64,000 nucleotides of DNA, from positions 124,001 through 188,000 of the forward strand of contig CACWHY010000002.1 of assembly GCA_902760805.1 (NCBI GenBank). Direction: 5' to 3'. Below are positions 49,429 through 59,043 of the stretch, piece after piece. The position numbers and the translations under genes are program-made. This DNA comes from Ruminococcus flavefaciens. GTDB taxonomy: Bacteria; Bacillota; Clostridia; Oscillospirales; Ruminococcaceae. The notes below the pieces were generated by a model. That model saw only the letters and a list, made by a program, of their open reading frames with translations, did no database searches and was not told the DNA's origin. Positions within the stretch are counted from its first letter, which is position 1. Each line of letters begins with the position of its first letter.

Positions 49429-50640
49429 TCACACTAGCTTGTCAAGTCTCAGCTTGATCTCATCGAGGAAAGTCTTGGAGTCTACCTTCTTCTTGTTATC
49501 CAGCTTGGAGATCAGGAACAGGTCGCCTGTCATCACGCCCTCTTCGATAGTCTGGATAGTTGCCTTCTCCAGCTTATCTGCGAAGTCGCAAAGCTCGGGA
49601 GTTCCGTCAAGCTCGCCTCTCTTGCGGAGAGCGCCGCTCCATGCGAAGATAGTTGCAACTGAGTTTGTAGAGGTCTCCTCGCCCTTGAGGTACTTGTAGT
49701 AGTGGCGCTGTACAGTTCCGTGTGCAGCCTCATACTCATAGATACCGTCGGGAGATACCAGAACAGAGGTCATCATTGCAAGGCTTCCGTAGGCTGTAGA
49801 TACCATGTCGGACATAACGTCGCCGTCATAGTTCTTGCAAGCCCAGATGTAGCCGCCGTTTGAACGGATAACTCTTGCAACTGCATCGTCGATCAGTGTG
49901 TAGAAATACTCGATGCCGGCAGCCTCGTACTTCTCCTTATACTCATTGTCGTAGATCTCCTGGAAAATATCCTTGAAACGGTGATCGTACTTCTTTGAGA
50001 TAGTGTCCTTGGAAGCAAACCAAACGTCCTGCTTCAGGTCGAGGCCGTAGTTCAGGCAAGCTCTTGCGAAGCCGGCAATAGAGTCGTCCAGATTGTGGAG
50101 TCCCTGGATGATGCCGTCGCACTTTGTGAAGTCGTGGATCAGCTCACGGGTCTCGTTGCCGTTTTCGTCAGTTACCACCAGTTCAGCCTTGCTGCCCTTG
50201 CTAACACGCATCTCAGTGTTCTTGTAAACGTCGCCGTATGCGTGACGTGCGATAGTGATAGGCTTTGTCCAGGTGGGGATATAAGGCTCTATTCCCTTAA
50301 CGATGATAGGAGTTCTGAAAACTGTTCCGTCAAGAGCAGCACGGATAGTTCCGTTAGGAGACTTCCACATCTGAGTAAGGTTGTACTCAGGCATTCTTGC
50401 TGCATTAGGAGTGATAGTTGCGCACTTTACGGCTACTCCGTACTTCTTGGTAGCCTCAGCGGAGTCGATAGTGACCTGATCCTTAGTCTCCTCACGGTGC
50501 TTGAGACCAAGGTCGTAGTACTCTGTGTTCAGCTCGATATAGGGCTCAAGAAGAGTCTCCTTTATCCACTGCCAGAGGATACGGGTCATCTCGTCGCCGT
50601 CCATCTCGACGAGAGGTGTTTTCATGATGATCTTTGCCAT
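49429..50640 (-). CDS. icd: Isocitrate dehydrogenase (NADP-type, homodimeric class)
   Basis: Oxidises isocitrate to 2-oxoglutarate, giving NADPH for glutamate synthesis. The 403-residue protein begins [20 protein letters not shown], as in the eukaryote-like homodimeric NADP-IDH class, and has the substrate motif [10 protein letters not shown] and the metal-site [15 protein letters not shown]. It is distinct from the E. coli type. It lies in one unit with aconitase and rex, giving the oxidative half of a split citrate cycle. AGGAGGTAAATACCA precedes the start. Confidence 0.95.
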   Translation of the reverse strand: MAKIIMKTPLVEMDGDEMTRILWQWIKETLLEPYIELNTEYYDLGLKHREETKDQVTIDSAEATKKYGVAVKCATITPNAARMPEYNLTQMWKSPNGTIRAALDGTVFRTPIIVKGIEPYIPTWTKPITIARHAYGDVYKNTEMRVSKGSKAELVVTDENGNETRELIHDFTKCDGIIQGLHNLDDSIAGFARACLNYGLDLKQDVWFASKDTISKKYDHRFKDIFQEIYDNEYKEKYEAAGIEYFYTLIDDAVARVIRSNGGYIWACKNYDGDVMSDMVSTAYGSLAMMTSVLVSPDGIYEYEAAHGTVQRHYYKYLKGEETSTNSVATIFAWSGALRKRGELDGTPELCDFADKLEKATIQTIEEGVMTGDLFLISKLDNKKKVDSKTFLDEIKLRLDKLV

Positions 50641-50686
50641 TGGTATTTACCTCCTAAACTAAATTGACTTGCGAAAAGCTGAGCGG

Positions 50687-51052
50687 TCAGTCAACGCTGC
50701 CCAGCAGAAAAGCCGTCCCAAACAAGAGGAATATCATGATCAGGATGATCACGTTTCTCAGAAGGGCGTATTTGAGCGAGATCTTGTCAAAGGAAACGCT
50801 TTTGTACGTTCCCACGCCAAAGGCGCCGATCAGGCCGAAGATCATATAGCCTCCGCCCAGCATCTTGGCTATGGCAAGTCCCAGGATAAACCCCAGAAAC
50901 TGCGGCAGGAACAGCAGCCAGAGCCCCGGACTGCTCCTGCGCCTGCGGTAGCTCGGCATAAAGGTGCCGTTCTCTCTGAGAGAGTCCTCATACCGCTGAT
51001 CTGTGGTATTTACGTCGTCGAAAATATCTTTGATGATCTCAATTATTCTCAT
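50687..51052 (-). CDS. Small membrane protein, unknown (aconitase-icd unit)
   Basis: A 121-residue protein with a charged N-terminus containing a run of Arg (SYRRRRSSPG) and about three hydrophobic segments (GLWLLFLPQFLGFILGLAIA, GYMIFGLIGAFGVG and a C-terminal IILIMIFLLFGTAFLLG). AAAGGGAAACC precedes the ATG. It sits between two other membrane-protein genes and isocitrate dehydrogenase on the same strand. I do not recognise a family. Confidence 0.72.
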   Translation of the reverse strand: MRIIEIIKDIFDDVNTTDQRYEDSLRENGTFMPSYRRRRSSPGLWLLFLPQFLGFILGLAIAKMLGGGYMIFGLIGAFGVGTYKSVSFDKISLKYALLRNVIILIMIFLLFGTAFLLGSVD

Positions 51053-51069
51053 GGTTTCCCTTTCCTATA

Positions 51070-51252
51070 TCATTTGAAAAGCGGGAGCACGGTCATCACG
51101 AGCAGCCCCAGGATAAGCAGTCCGCCGATAAGGTCGAAGGCCTTGCTCTTTCCGTTCCAGCTGCCTGAGCGGATGTGCTTATACACATTAAGTCCCCAGA
51201 AAACAAGGAGAAGCAGTACGAAGAATATGAGTATCTTGATCATGCCTTCCAT
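51070..51252 (-). CDS. Small two-helix membrane protein, unknown
   Basis: A 60-residue protein that is little more than two hydrophobic segments (MIKILIFFVLLLLVFWGL and LIGGLLILGLLVMTVLPLF) joined by a basic loop. GGAGGAG lies 9 nt before the ATG at 51252, which supports real translation. It lies 12 nt from the TraX-like gene and 17 nt from the next, within the aconitase-icd unit. Its role is unknown. Confidence 0.65.
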   Translation of the reverse strand: MEGMIKILIFFVLLLLVFWGLNVYKHIRSGSWNGKSKAFDLIGGLLILGLLVMTVLPLFK

Positions 51253-51264
51253 AGAGCGCTCCTC

Positions 51265-52014
51265 CTATCTCGTTTTCACACGGATATATGTAAGTATGAT
51301 AAGATGCAGCGGATAGAAGATGTAGAACACCCACTTGCTCAGCTTGCCGCCGCCTCTTTTGCCGCTATAGAGCATGAGAAGCGGTATGGGGAGCAGCACG
51401 CCAAAATTCATCCAGTTGTAGACCAGGCTGGCCGGTGCTTTTAGAGTGGCTGTCATTATGGGGATGATCTTCAGCACAAAGGCAGTCAGACCGTAGGAAA
51501 TGATCTGTTCCCTTGGTTTGCCCCGTGCTATCTCGAAGGCCAGCACGAACCAGATGATCCGCTCTCCCCAATCGCAGTGATCCGATGCATAAAGTATCAG
51601 AACGATCGCCGGGACTTTAAGGAATTTCGGGATCCTTTCAGAGTTGTACAGCCACAGAGTCAGAAGTCCCAGAAAGAGGGTCGCAATAACGCTGAGCTTG
51701 CACAATTTAAAAAAATGTCTTGTATTAAAATAGGCGAAAGCAAACTGAGAGACAACGGCAAATACTCCAAGCCTGATGAAATATTTCTTCAGGTCCCTGG
51801 TGTGATGGAAGCCCTCAGTAATGAAAAACGCCATTACCGGCGCAGTGGTCCTGCCGATAAAGTGGAGGAGCTGGCCGAGAAAGCTCTGTGTTGGGACAAA
51901 GAGCCATGCGTAGTGGTCGATCGCCATAGCTATGATAGCGATGTACTTGATGGCTGAGCCCGAAAGCCCCTTTGTCCCGGAAGAGCTGATCTTTACTTCA
52001 CTGCTTTCAGTCAT
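51265..52014 (-). CDS. TraX-family membrane protein
   Basis: A 249-residue membrane protein with about seven hydrophobic segments. The opening KYIAIIAMAIDHYAWLF and GRTTAPVMAFFITEGF are marks of the TraX family, named after an F-plasmid pilin N-acetylase; chromosomal members in Firmicutes are common and their substrate is usually unknown. No conjugation gene is present in the window. The gene lies between aconitase (18 nt) and two small membrane-protein genes. No strong ribosome site is visible before the start. Confidence 0.85.
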   Translation of the reverse strand: MTESSEVKISSSGTKGLSGSAIKYIAIIAMAIDHYAWLFVPTQSFLGQLLHFIGRTTAPVMAFFITEGFHHTRDLKKYFIRLGVFAVVSQFAFAYFNTRHFFKLCKLSVIATLFLGLLTLWLYNSERIPKFLKVPAIVLILYASDHCDWGERIIWFVLAFEIARGKPREQIISYGLTAFVLKIIPIMTATLKAPASLVYNWMNFGVLLPIPLLMLYSGKRGGGKLSKWVFYIFYPLHLIILTYIRVKTR

Positions 52015-52032
52015 AGTGAAACGAAAAGCCGC

Positions 52033-53970
52033 TTACTTCATAGACTCTCTTGTGAAATCAAGGAGTCCGCCGGCAAGCATGATGTCCTTTGTTCTGCCGG
52101 AAAGCTCACAGAGAACGGGGATCTCAGCGCCGTTGGTCTTGTCGATAACAGTGAGCTGAGAAACGCCCTCAGCTACGGACTTTCTAACGTCGGCAAGAAG
52201 GAGCTGGTCGCCTTCCTGGATCTTGTCGTAGTCAGCCTCGTTCACGAATGTGAGAGGCAGGATGCCTGCGTTGATCAGGTTAGCTCTGTGGATACGAGCG
52301 AAGGACTTCACCAGAACTGCCTTTACTCCCAGATAAAGAGGAGCAAGGGCTGCGTGCTCACGGGATGAGCCCTGACCGTAGTTTGAGCCGCCTACGATGA
52401 TGCTCTTGCCAAGGCGCTCGGCTCTCTTGGGGAAGCTCTCGTCACAAACTGCGAAGCAGAACTGTGAGATCTTCGGGATATTTGAGCGCAGGGGCAGGAT
52501 CTTTGCACCGGCGGGCATGATGTGATCTGTTGTGATATTGTCGCCGACCTTGAGAGAAACAGGTGCGTCGATAGTCTCAAGGAGAGGAGTTGTCTCAGGA
52601 TAGGGCTTGATGTTGGGTCCACGGAGGATCTCAACGCTGTCCATTTCCTCAGCAGGAACAGGAGGAACTATCATGTTGTCGTTGATAGTGAACTCCTCGG
52701 GCAGAGTGAACTCAGGCATATCGCCAAGCTCTCTGGGGTCTGTCAGATAGCCGGTGAGAGCGGAAACTGCTGCCATTTCGGGAGAAACAAGGTAGATCTG
52801 GCCGTCCTTTGTTCCAGAGCGTCCCTCGAAGTTTCTGTTGAAGGTACGCAGGGAGATACCCTTGGAGTTAGGTGACTGACCCATACCGATACAAGGACCG
52901 CAGGCGCTCTCAAGAATTCTTGCTCCGGCGTCGATGAGGGTCGCAAGAGCTCCGTTCTGAGCCATCATGTTCAGCACCTGCTTTGAGCCGGGTGCGATAG
53001 CCAGAGAAACATCAGGGTTGACTGTCTTGCCCTTGAGGATATAGGCCACCTTGAGCATATCGAGGAGAGAAGAGTTCGTACATGAGCCGATGCAGACCTG
53101 GTCTACCTTCAGCTTGCCGATCTCCTCAACGCTCTTAACGTTGTCTGGAGAATGAGGACAAGCAGCAAGAGGCACCAGCTGGCTCAGGTCGATGTTCAGC
53201 TCCTCGTCGTAAACTGCATCAGGATCTGCTGCAAGAGGAGTCCATACTTCCTCACGCTGCTGAGCCTTCAGGAACTGCTTTGTGATCTCGTCTGAGGGGA
53301 AGATAGAGGTAGTTGCGCCAAGCTCAGCACCCATATTTGTGATAGTTGCACGTTCAGGGACTGAGAGAGTCTTTACGCCCTCGCCAACGTACTCGATGAC
53401 CTTGCCTACGCCGCCCTTAACGGACATTCTTCTGAGCACCTCAAGGATAACGTCCTTTGCAGCGACCCAGGGACGGAGCTTTCCGGTAAGGTTGACCTTG
53501 ACTACCTTAGGGCAGGTGATGTAGTATGCGCCGCCGCCCATTGCAACAGCAACGTCAAGTCCGCCTGCGCCGATAGCGATCATTCCGATACCGCCGCCTG
53601 TGGGAGTATGGCTGTCAGAGCCGATAAGTGTCTTTCCGGGGATACCGAAGCGCTCCAGGTGTACCTGGTGGCAGATACCGTTGCCGGGACGTGAGAAGTA
53701 GATGCCGTGCTTCTTGGCAACGCTGCCGATGAAGCGGTGATCGTCGGCGTTCTCGAAGCCGCTCTGAAGAGTGTTATGGTCTATGTACGCAACAGAGCGC
53801 TCAGTCTTGACTCTGGGAACTCCCATAGCCTCGAATTCAAGATATGCCATTGTTCCGGTAGCGTCCTGAGTAAGAGTCTGATCGATACGGATACCGATCT
53901 CCTGACCCTTGACGTACTCTCCGTCAACAAGGTGTGCTCTGAGGATCTTTTCAGTAAGTGTGTAGCCCAT
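52033..53970 (-). CDS. acn: Aconitate hydratase
   Basis: Isomerises citrate to isocitrate with a [4Fe-4S] cluster. The 645-residue protein has the cluster cysteines in CIGSCTNSS and CGPCIGMG, GSDSHTPTGGGIGMIAIGAGG (seen as SDSHTPTGGG), and a C-terminal swivel domain with GSNYGQGSSREHAAL. The size fits the bacterial mitochondrial-like class. The ATG at 53970 is used because AAAGGA lies upstream; an earlier ATG lacks one. Followed by TraX-like, two small membrane genes, icd and rex. No citrate synthase gene is in the window. Confidence 0.95.
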   Translation of the reverse strand: MGYTLTEKILRAHLVDGEYVKGQEIGIRIDQTLTQDATGTMAYLEFEAMGVPRVKTERSVAYIDHNTLQSGFENADDHRFIGSVAKKHGIYFSRPGNGICHQVHLERFGIPGKTLIGSDSHTPTGGGIGMIAIGAGGLDVAVAMGGGAYYITCPKVVKVNLTGKLRPWVAAKDVILEVLRRMSVKGGVGKVIEYVGEGVKTLSVPERATITNMGAELGATTSIFPSDEITKQFLKAQQREEVWTPLAADPDAVYDEELNIDLSQLVPLAACPHSPDNVKSVEEIGKLKVDQVCIGSCTNSSLLDMLKVAYILKGKTVNPDVSLAIAPGSKQVLNMMAQNGALATLIDAGARILESACGPCIGMGQSPNSKGISLRTFNRNFEGRSGTKDGQIYLVSPEMAAVSALTGYLTDPRELGDMPEFTLPEEFTINDNMIVPPVPAEEMDSVEILRGPNIKPYPETTPLLETIDAPVSLKVGDNITTDHIMPAGAKILPLRSNIPKISQFCFAVCDESFPKRAERLGKSIIVGGSNYGQGSSREHAALAPLYLGVKAVLVKSFARIHRANLINAGILPLTFVNEADYDKIQEGDQLLLADVRKSVAEGVSQLTVIDKTNGAEIPVLCELSGRTKDIMLAGGLLDFTRESMK

Positions 53971-54002
53971 TGAGATCATTCCTTTCAATACATATATATT
54001 AC

Positions 54003-54031
54003 ATTTTACTACTTTTCACAAAGTTTGTCAA
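54003..54031 (-). promoter_or_regulatory. Promoter of the aconitase - icd - rex unit
   Basis: TTGACA-17 nt-TAAAAT on the minus strand. The spacer contains TTTGTGAA, a half-site of the Rex consensus TTGTGAA, without a matching second half. Confidence 0.8.
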
Positions 54032-54085
54032 GAAATAAACAGGTCCGTCAGAAAACTGTCCCCAAAATATAGTTAGCACACTATA

Positions 54086-54116
54086 ACAAAAGAGCTTCCC
54101 CATAAGGAGAAGCTCC
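54086..54116 (-). terminator. Terminator of the lon-engB-lysA side genes
   Basis: Stem GAGCTTC / GAAGCTC with inner CC/GG pairing (54092-54115), followed on the minus strand by TTTTGTTATAG, after the acetyltransferase gene. Confidence 0.75.
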
Positions 54117-54132
54117 GGATCGACTGGTATTC

Positions 54133-54606
54133 TTAAAAAAGTTTCTCCGCAGTGATATAGCTGTGGCCGAACATCTGGTATTTGCCGTAGAACTGAAATC
54201 CAAGGGATCTGTAGATCGCCTGAGCGATATGGTTTTGCTCAGCCACAAGTATATGCACCGAACGGATCTGAGGCAGCTGCTGAAAAAGAAGCCGGAGCAT
54301 CTCTCGGGAAAGTCCCCTGCCCTGAGATCTGCTGTCCACCGCAACTCTTGCGATCTCGCAGTAGTTTTCTCTCACCTGCCAGCAGTCGAGCCCGTCAAGC
54401 TCGTTTTCCGGCACCACTGATACGCAGCCCAGGATCTCGCCCTCTGCCTGCAAAACATACAAGCACTCGGCAGCTATGTCCTCGGCGATAGTCTCCCTGT
54501 TTGGATAGCTCTCGTCCCAGGTGCAGCCCGGCGCAGTCTTGGCACTGTGATAAAGGCGGAGGATGACCTCCGCCTCGTCAATTCTCGCTTTTCTCAGCTC
54601 AAACAT
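54133..54606 (-). CDS. GNAT-family N-acetyltransferase
   Basis: A 157-residue cytoplasmic acetyl-CoA-dependent acetyltransferase. It has IARVAVDSRSQGRGLSREML (the acetyl-CoA-binding Q/R-x-x-G-x-G/A motif as SQGRGLS) and a C-terminal AIYRSLGFQFYGKY, typical of the fold. The ATG at 54606 overlaps the lysA stop by 8 nt, which favours it; in-frame starts 18-21 nt further upstream cannot be ruled out, since neither has a clear ribosome site. The acceptor substrate is unknown. Confidence 0.85.
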   Translation of the reverse strand: MFELRKARIDEAEVILRLYHSAKTAPGCTWDESYPNRETIAEDIAAECLYVLQAEGEILGCVSVVPENELDGLDCWQVRENYCEIARVAVDSRSQGRGLSREMLRLLFQQLPQIRSVHILVAEQNHIAQAIYRSLGFQFYGKYQMFGHSYITAEKLF

Positions 54607-55897
54607 CGTTTGCGATGATGTCATCAAGAGACTGTCTCTTCACTACAACTCTCGACTTGCCTTCGTTCACGAAAACTACTGCCGGCTTCTGAAGACGGTT
54701 GTAATTTGAAGACATGGAGTAGTTGTAGGCGCCAGTCGCCAGAACTGCCAGGATGTCGCCGCTCTCAGCGTGCTGGAGGGGCATATTCTCGCCGATAAGG
54801 TCGCCGCTCTCACAGCATTTTCCGGCGATAGTCACCTTCTCATTGCGCTCCTGAGAGGCCTTGTTCGCCACAACTGCCTCATACTCGGACTGGTAGAGGA
54901 TGTATCTGGGGTTGTCGGCCATTCCGCCGTCAACTGAAATGTATGTACGGATACCGGGGATCTCTTTTCTTGCACCTACAGTGTACAAAGTGATACCGGC
55001 AGAAGCTGCGATCGAACGGCCGGGCTCGATGTAGATGAAGGGGCGCTCAATGCCCAGCTTGCTGCACTGCTCGTCAACAACAGCTGCAACTCGCTCCATG
55101 TAGACCTCGAAGGGAGCAGGATCGTGCTCCTCCAGGTACTTTATGCCGAAGCCTCCGCCCAAATTCAGGCCGGGGATCTCATAGCCAAGCTCATTCTTCA
55201 CCTTTGCGATGAACTCCAGCATGACCTTTGCAGCGGCCTCGAAGGGATCGATGTCGAAGATCTGGGAGCCGATGTGGCAGTGAACGCCCACCAGCTTCAC
55301 ATTCTGGCAGGAAAGAGCTTCCTTAACTGCCTCAAAAGCCTCGCCGGTCTCCAGAGCAAAGCCGAATTTGCTGTCGATCTGGCCGGTCATGATGAACTGG
55401 TGAGTGTGTGCGTCGATACCGGGCTTGATGCGGAACATGATGTGCGGACAAGCCTTCATCTCCCCGGCGATGCGCTCAAGGCGCTCCAGCTCAGGAAGGT
55501 TGTCAACGATGATGTGGCCAACTCCCACCTCAAGGGCGTAGCGGAGCTCCTCATCGGTCTTGTTGTTGCCATGGAAGCCCACCTTCTCCATGGGGAAGCC
55601 GGCCTTCACTGCGGTGTAGAGCTCGCCGATAGAAACTGCGTCCAGACCGTCGCCCTCAGAAGCTACTACTCTGCACATCTCAAGGCATGAGAAGGCCTTG
55701 CTTGCGTAGCACACAAGTCCCATGCCCTGGTAATTCTTCTGCATACTCTCGTGAAATCTGCGAAGATTGCTGCGAATGAGCTGCTCGTCCATAACGTAGA
55801 GCGGGGTGCCGTACTGCTGAGCAAGCTCCACTGTGTCAGCGCCGCCGATAGTCAGGTTGCCCTGAGAGTTGACGGACAAATTTTCGGATACAAACAT
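54599..55897 (-). CDS. lysA: Diaminopimelate decarboxylase
   Basis: Decarboxylates meso-diaminopimelate to lysine with PLP. The 432-residue alanine-racemase-fold protein has the PLP lysine in VCYASKAFSC, GVHCHIGSQIFD, the phosphate-binding GGGFGI and EPGRSIAASAG, and the second-subunit CESGD motif. It is the last step of lysine synthesis. It lies 24 nt downstream of engB on the same strand and overlaps the acetyltransferase gene. Confidence 0.95.
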   Translation of the reverse strand: MFVSENLSVNSQGNLTIGGADTVELAQQYGTPLYVMDEQLIRSNLRRFHESMQKNYQGMGLVCYASKAFSCLEMCRVVASEGDGLDAVSIGELYTAVKAGFPMEKVGFHGNNKTDEELRYALEVGVGHIIVDNLPELERLERIAGEMKACPHIMFRIKPGIDAHTHQFIMTGQIDSKFGFALETGEAFEAVKEALSCQNVKLVGVHCHIGSQIFDIDPFEAAAKVMLEFIAKVKNELGYEIPGLNLGGGFGIKYLEEHDPAPFEVYMERVAAVVDEQCSKLGIERPFIYIEPGRSIAASAGITLYTVGARKEIPGIRTYISVDGGMADNPRYILYQSEYEAVVANKASQERNEKVTIAGKCCESGDLIGENMPLQHAESGDILAVLATGAYNYSMSSNYNRLQKPAVVFVNEGKSRVVVKRQSLDDIIANDV

Positions 55898-55921
55898 ATT
55901 CTTGAGTCCTTTCGGGTAAAT

Positions 55922-56530
55922 TTATATAGCAGCGACGTCATTGTCGTCTGCAATATCCTCAACTATCTGTCTGAGCTCTTCCACTCCCTCAAATGTTTGG
56001 GAAGAAAAGGGCACGACGTGCATATCGTCGAAGCAGGGGATCTCCTCACGGAAAGCCTCCATGCGCTTTTGACGCTCCATTTTCTTCAGTTTATCGGCCT
56101 TTGTCAGCACCAGCACAAAGGGCATCTCGGTGTCGATGAGGTAGTTGATCATGTGGACGTCATCCTTTGTGGGAGCGTGCCGCATATCCACCAGCATGAA
56201 CACCAGTCTGATGTCACGGTCTGAGCTGAGATAGCCCTCGATAAGGCCTGACCAGCGCTCCTTCTCGGACTTGGCCACCTTTGCGTAGCCGTAGCCGGGG
56301 AGGTCTACAAAGTAGAGCGGATCGAGGCTGTAGAAGTTTATGGTGGCTGTTTTTCCCGGAACAGAGCTGACTCTGGCCAGATTTTTCCGGTTGAACAGCT
56401 TATTTATCAGGGTCGATTTGCCCACGTTAGAGTGACCTGCAAAGGCGATCTCAATACGCTCCGGGGCAGGGATCTGGGAGAACTTGCCGTAGGAGGCGTA
56501 ATACTCGGCCTTATTGTAATTCAGCTTCAT
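55922..56530 (-). CDS. engB: Ribosome biogenesis GTPase EngB (YsxC/YihA)
   Basis: A 202-residue essential-type GTPase for 50S subunit assembly. G motifs are visible: G1 GHSNVGKST, G2 with SVPGKTATIN, G3 VDLPGYGYAKV and G4 LTKADKL. The VDLPGYGYA sequence is specific for this family. It directly follows lon (21 nt), a gene order also known in Bacillus. Confidence 0.96.
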   Translation of the reverse strand: MKLNYNKAEYYASYGKFSQIPAPERIEIAFAGHSNVGKSTLINKLFNRKNLARVSSVPGKTATINFYSLDPLYFVDLPGYGYAKVAKSEKERWSGLIEGYLSSDRDIRLVFMLVDMRHAPTKDDVHMINYLIDTEMPFVLVLTKADKLKKMERQKRMEAFREEIPCFDDMHVVPFSSQTFEGVEELRQIVEDIADDNDVAAI

Positions 56531-56551
56531 TTTGGTCTCCTTTCATCTGGC

Positions 56552-58897
56552 TTATTTCTTCACGAGTGCAGTGTCCAAAACATCGGTGAGCTCCTTTGCG
56601 AAGACAAACTTGATGTTCTCCTTGACTGCATCGTCCACCTCCTCAAGGTCAGGGCGGTTTTCCTCGGGAACGATCACGGTCTTGATACCGGCTTTGAAAG
56701 CGGCCATGGTCTTCTCACGGAGGCCGCCGATCGGCAGCACCTTGCCGTGAAGGGTGATCTCGCCTGTCATTGCCACATCAGAGCGGACTGCTCTTCCGGA
56801 AAGTGCCGAAACAAGGGCAGTTGTCATGGTGACTCCGGCAGAGGGGCCGTCCTTTGGGACTGCTCCCTCGGGAGCGTGGATGTGAAGATCCTTGTTCTTG
56901 TAGAAATCAGGGTCGATACCGTACTTCTTGGCAACGCTGCGGACGTAGCTCACTGCGATCTTGGAGCTCTCCTTCATAACGTCGCCCAGAGAGCCTGTTA
57001 CCTCGATCTTGCCGGTGCCTTCAAGCACGATGACCTCCAGAGGCATGAGGACTCCGCCGACGGAAGTCCATGCCAGGCCGTTTACCACGCCCACCTGATC
57101 CTTCTTTGATGCAAAGTCGGAAAGGTAGCGCTTGATGCCCAGCAGGTCGTGAAGATCCTTGGCCTTTACAGTGATACGCTTGGCCTCACCTGAGGCGATA
57201 CGTCTGGCTGCTTTTCGGCAGATAGAAGCGATCGAGCGCTCCAGGCTGCGGACACCGGCCTCCTTGGTGTAATACTGGATGATGTCATTTATGGCAGGAT
57301 CCTGGAACTTCAGCTGAGTTTTGGTCAGGCCGTGCTCCTTGATCTGCTTGGGGATAAGGTGGTTTTTGGCGATATGGAACTTCTCCTCGGCTGTGTAGCT
57401 GGGAAGCTCGATGAGCTCCATTCTGTCAAGAAGAGGCCCCGGGATAGCGGAAACATTATTGGCGGTGGTAATGAAAACTGCCTTGCTCAGGTCGAAAGGC
57501 ACCTCGATGAAGTGGTCACGGAAGGCATTGTTCTGCTCGCTGTCCAGCACCTCCAGCATTGCGGAGGAGGGGTCGCCCTTGATGTCACTGCACAGCTTGT
57601 CGATCTCATCAAAGAGTATCAGCGGGTCGGCAGAGCCTGCCTGCTGGATAGCGGTGATGATCCTTCCGGGCATTGCGCCCACATAGGTCTTGCGGTGGCC
57701 TCTGATATCGGCCTCGTCACGGACTCCGCCAAGGGAAACTCTTGCGTAGCTCCTGCCCATTGCCCTTGCGATAGACTTTGCGATGGAGGTCTTTCCTATT
57801 CCGGGAGGGCCTGCCAGACAGATGATCTGTCCCTTAACATCGGGGTTGAGCATATGGACAGCAAGGAACTCCAAAATGCGCTCCTTGACCTTCTTCAGGC
57901 CGTAGTGATCCTCTTCAAGGATAGCCTCGGCCTTCTCCATAGAGATCTTGGTCTTGGTGTACTTGCCCCAAGGCAGATCCAGAACTGTGTCAAGGTAATT
58001 CTTGATAACGAAGGACTCCTGGGAAGCCGGCGGCAGCTTGCTGAGCTTATCGGCCTCCTTCATCAGCTTCTCCTTGCTCTTTTCGTCAATAGGAAGGTTG
58101 CTGATGTCGTCCATGTAGCCGAAGACCTCCTCGCCGTCGTCCTCACCCAGCTGTTCCTGGATAACACGCATCTGCTCACGGAGGTAATACTCCTTCTGTC
58201 CCTTGTCTATGCTGTTTTTGGTCTGCTCGTTTATTATGTTCTCCAGCTCCAGGATCTCCACCTCGGAAGAAAGGCAGGCATAGAGCACGGAGAGCTTGTT
58301 CATCACATTTGTCTCCTCAAGGAGAGTCTGCTTGTCACGGTAATTCAGGTTGCAGTTGAAGGTCACAGCCTCATAGAGCTTGACCGGATCTGTCTGAGTC
58401 ATTACGGAGACCAGCAGCTCGTTGGGCATTTTCGGGAAGAAGCTGGAATAGCGCTCGAAGATGTCCTTCACTGAGCGCATGAGAGCCTCAGCCTCGATCG
58501 GGTCGTACTTGGCCCGTGAGTATGTAGGGGTGCGCTTGATCTCAGCTCTGAGAGCATCGCCCTCGTCGATAAGGCGGACAAGGTTTGCCCTGTAAACGCC
58601 CTCCACAAGCACCTTCATAACGTTGTCAGGGAGCCTGAGCACCTGCTTGATCTCTGCAACGACACCGACCTTGTACAGGTCTGAGGCCTTAGGAGACTCC
58701 ACATAGGACTCGTGCTGAGCTACCAGGAAGAGCCTTCCGCCCTCCTCTAAAGAGCGCTCGATAGAGGCAACGGACTTCTCCCTTGCCACATCAAAATGCA
58801 TGACCATTTTGGGGAACGCAACAAGTCCCCTCATGGCAACAGTGTACAGGATAGTGCCTGATTCTGTACTTTTATCACTTTTCATAATCTGTTCCAA
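56552..58897 (-). CDS. lon: ATP-dependent protease Lon (LonA)
   Basis: A 781-residue AAA+ serine protease that degrades misfolded and regulatory proteins. It has the N-terminal substrate domain (from [19 protein letters not shown]), Walker [10 protein letters not shown], Walker B ILFDEIDK, and a C-terminal protease domain with the catalytic Ser in [11 protein letters not shown] and Lys in [13 protein letters not shown]. The likely start is TTG at 58897 with GAGG 8 nt upstream; GTG at 58906 is too close to that site, and an ATG at 58885 is further off. Transcribed from its own promoter. Confidence 0.94.
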   Translation of the reverse strand: MEQIMKSDKSTESGTILYTVAMRGLVAFPKMVMHFDVAREKSVASIERSLEEGGRLFLVAQHESYVESPKASDLYKVGVVAEIKQVLRLPDNVMKVLVEGVYRANLVRLIDEGDALRAEIKRTPTYSRAKYDPIEAEALMRSVKDIFERYSSFFPKMPNELLVSVMTQTDPVKLYEAVTFNCNLNYRDKQTLLEETNVMNKLSVLYACLSSEVEILELENIINEQTKNSIDKGQKEYYLREQMRVIQEQLGEDDGEEVFGYMDDISNLPIDEKSKEKLMKEADKLSKLPPASQESFVIKNYLDTVLDLPWGKYTKTKISMEKAEAILEEDHYGLKKVKERILEFLAVHMLNPDVKGQIICLAGPPGIGKTSIAKSIARAMGRSYARVSLGGVRDEADIRGHRKTYVGAMPGRIITAIQQAGSADPLILFDEIDKLCSDIKGDPSSAMLEVLDSEQNNAFRDHFIEVPFDLSKAVFITTANNVSAIPGPLLDRMELIELPSYTAEEKFHIAKNHLIPKQIKEHGLTKTQLKFQDPAINDIIQYYTKEAGVRSLERSIASICRKAARRIASGEAKRITVKAKDLHDLLGIKRYLSDFASKKDQVGVVNGLAWTSVGGVLMPLEVIVLEGTGKIEVTGSLGDVMKESSKIAVSYVRSVAKKYGIDPDFYKNKDLHIHAPEGAVPKDGPSAGVTMTTALVSALSGRAVRSDVAMTGEITLHGKVLPIGGLREKTMAAFKAGIKTVIVPEENRPDLEEVDDAVKENIKFVFAKELTDVLDTALVKK

Positions 58898-58957
58898 AAT
58901 ATTCACCTCTGCTTGGTGTGTAAAAATGCTTATACCTAAATGAATGCTTTCGCATTT

Positions 58958-58986
58958 ATTATATCACAAAACCAAAAACATTGCAA
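58958..58986 (-). promoter_or_regulatory. Promoter of lon
   Basis: TTGCAA-17 nt-TATAAT on the minus strand; a small hairpin AATGC-GAAA-GCATT follows in the leader. Confidence 0.82.
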
Positions 58987-59005
58987 GTACTGGAGAGCAT
59001 TTACA

Positions 59006-59036
59006 AAAAGCCGCCTGTAGTTCCCTACCGGCGGCC
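59006..59036 (-). terminator. Terminator of the isomerase/acyl-CoA-synthetase fusion gene
   Basis: Stem GCCGCC / GGCGGC (59010-59035) followed on the minus strand by TTTTTG. Confidence 0.82.
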
Positions 59037-59043
59037 ATTTTTC

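Noticed and set aside
50687-52014. TraX homology considered as evidence for a conjugative element
   Set aside because: No relaxase, type IV secretion or integrase gene is in the window; TraX-family proteins are common on chromosomes.
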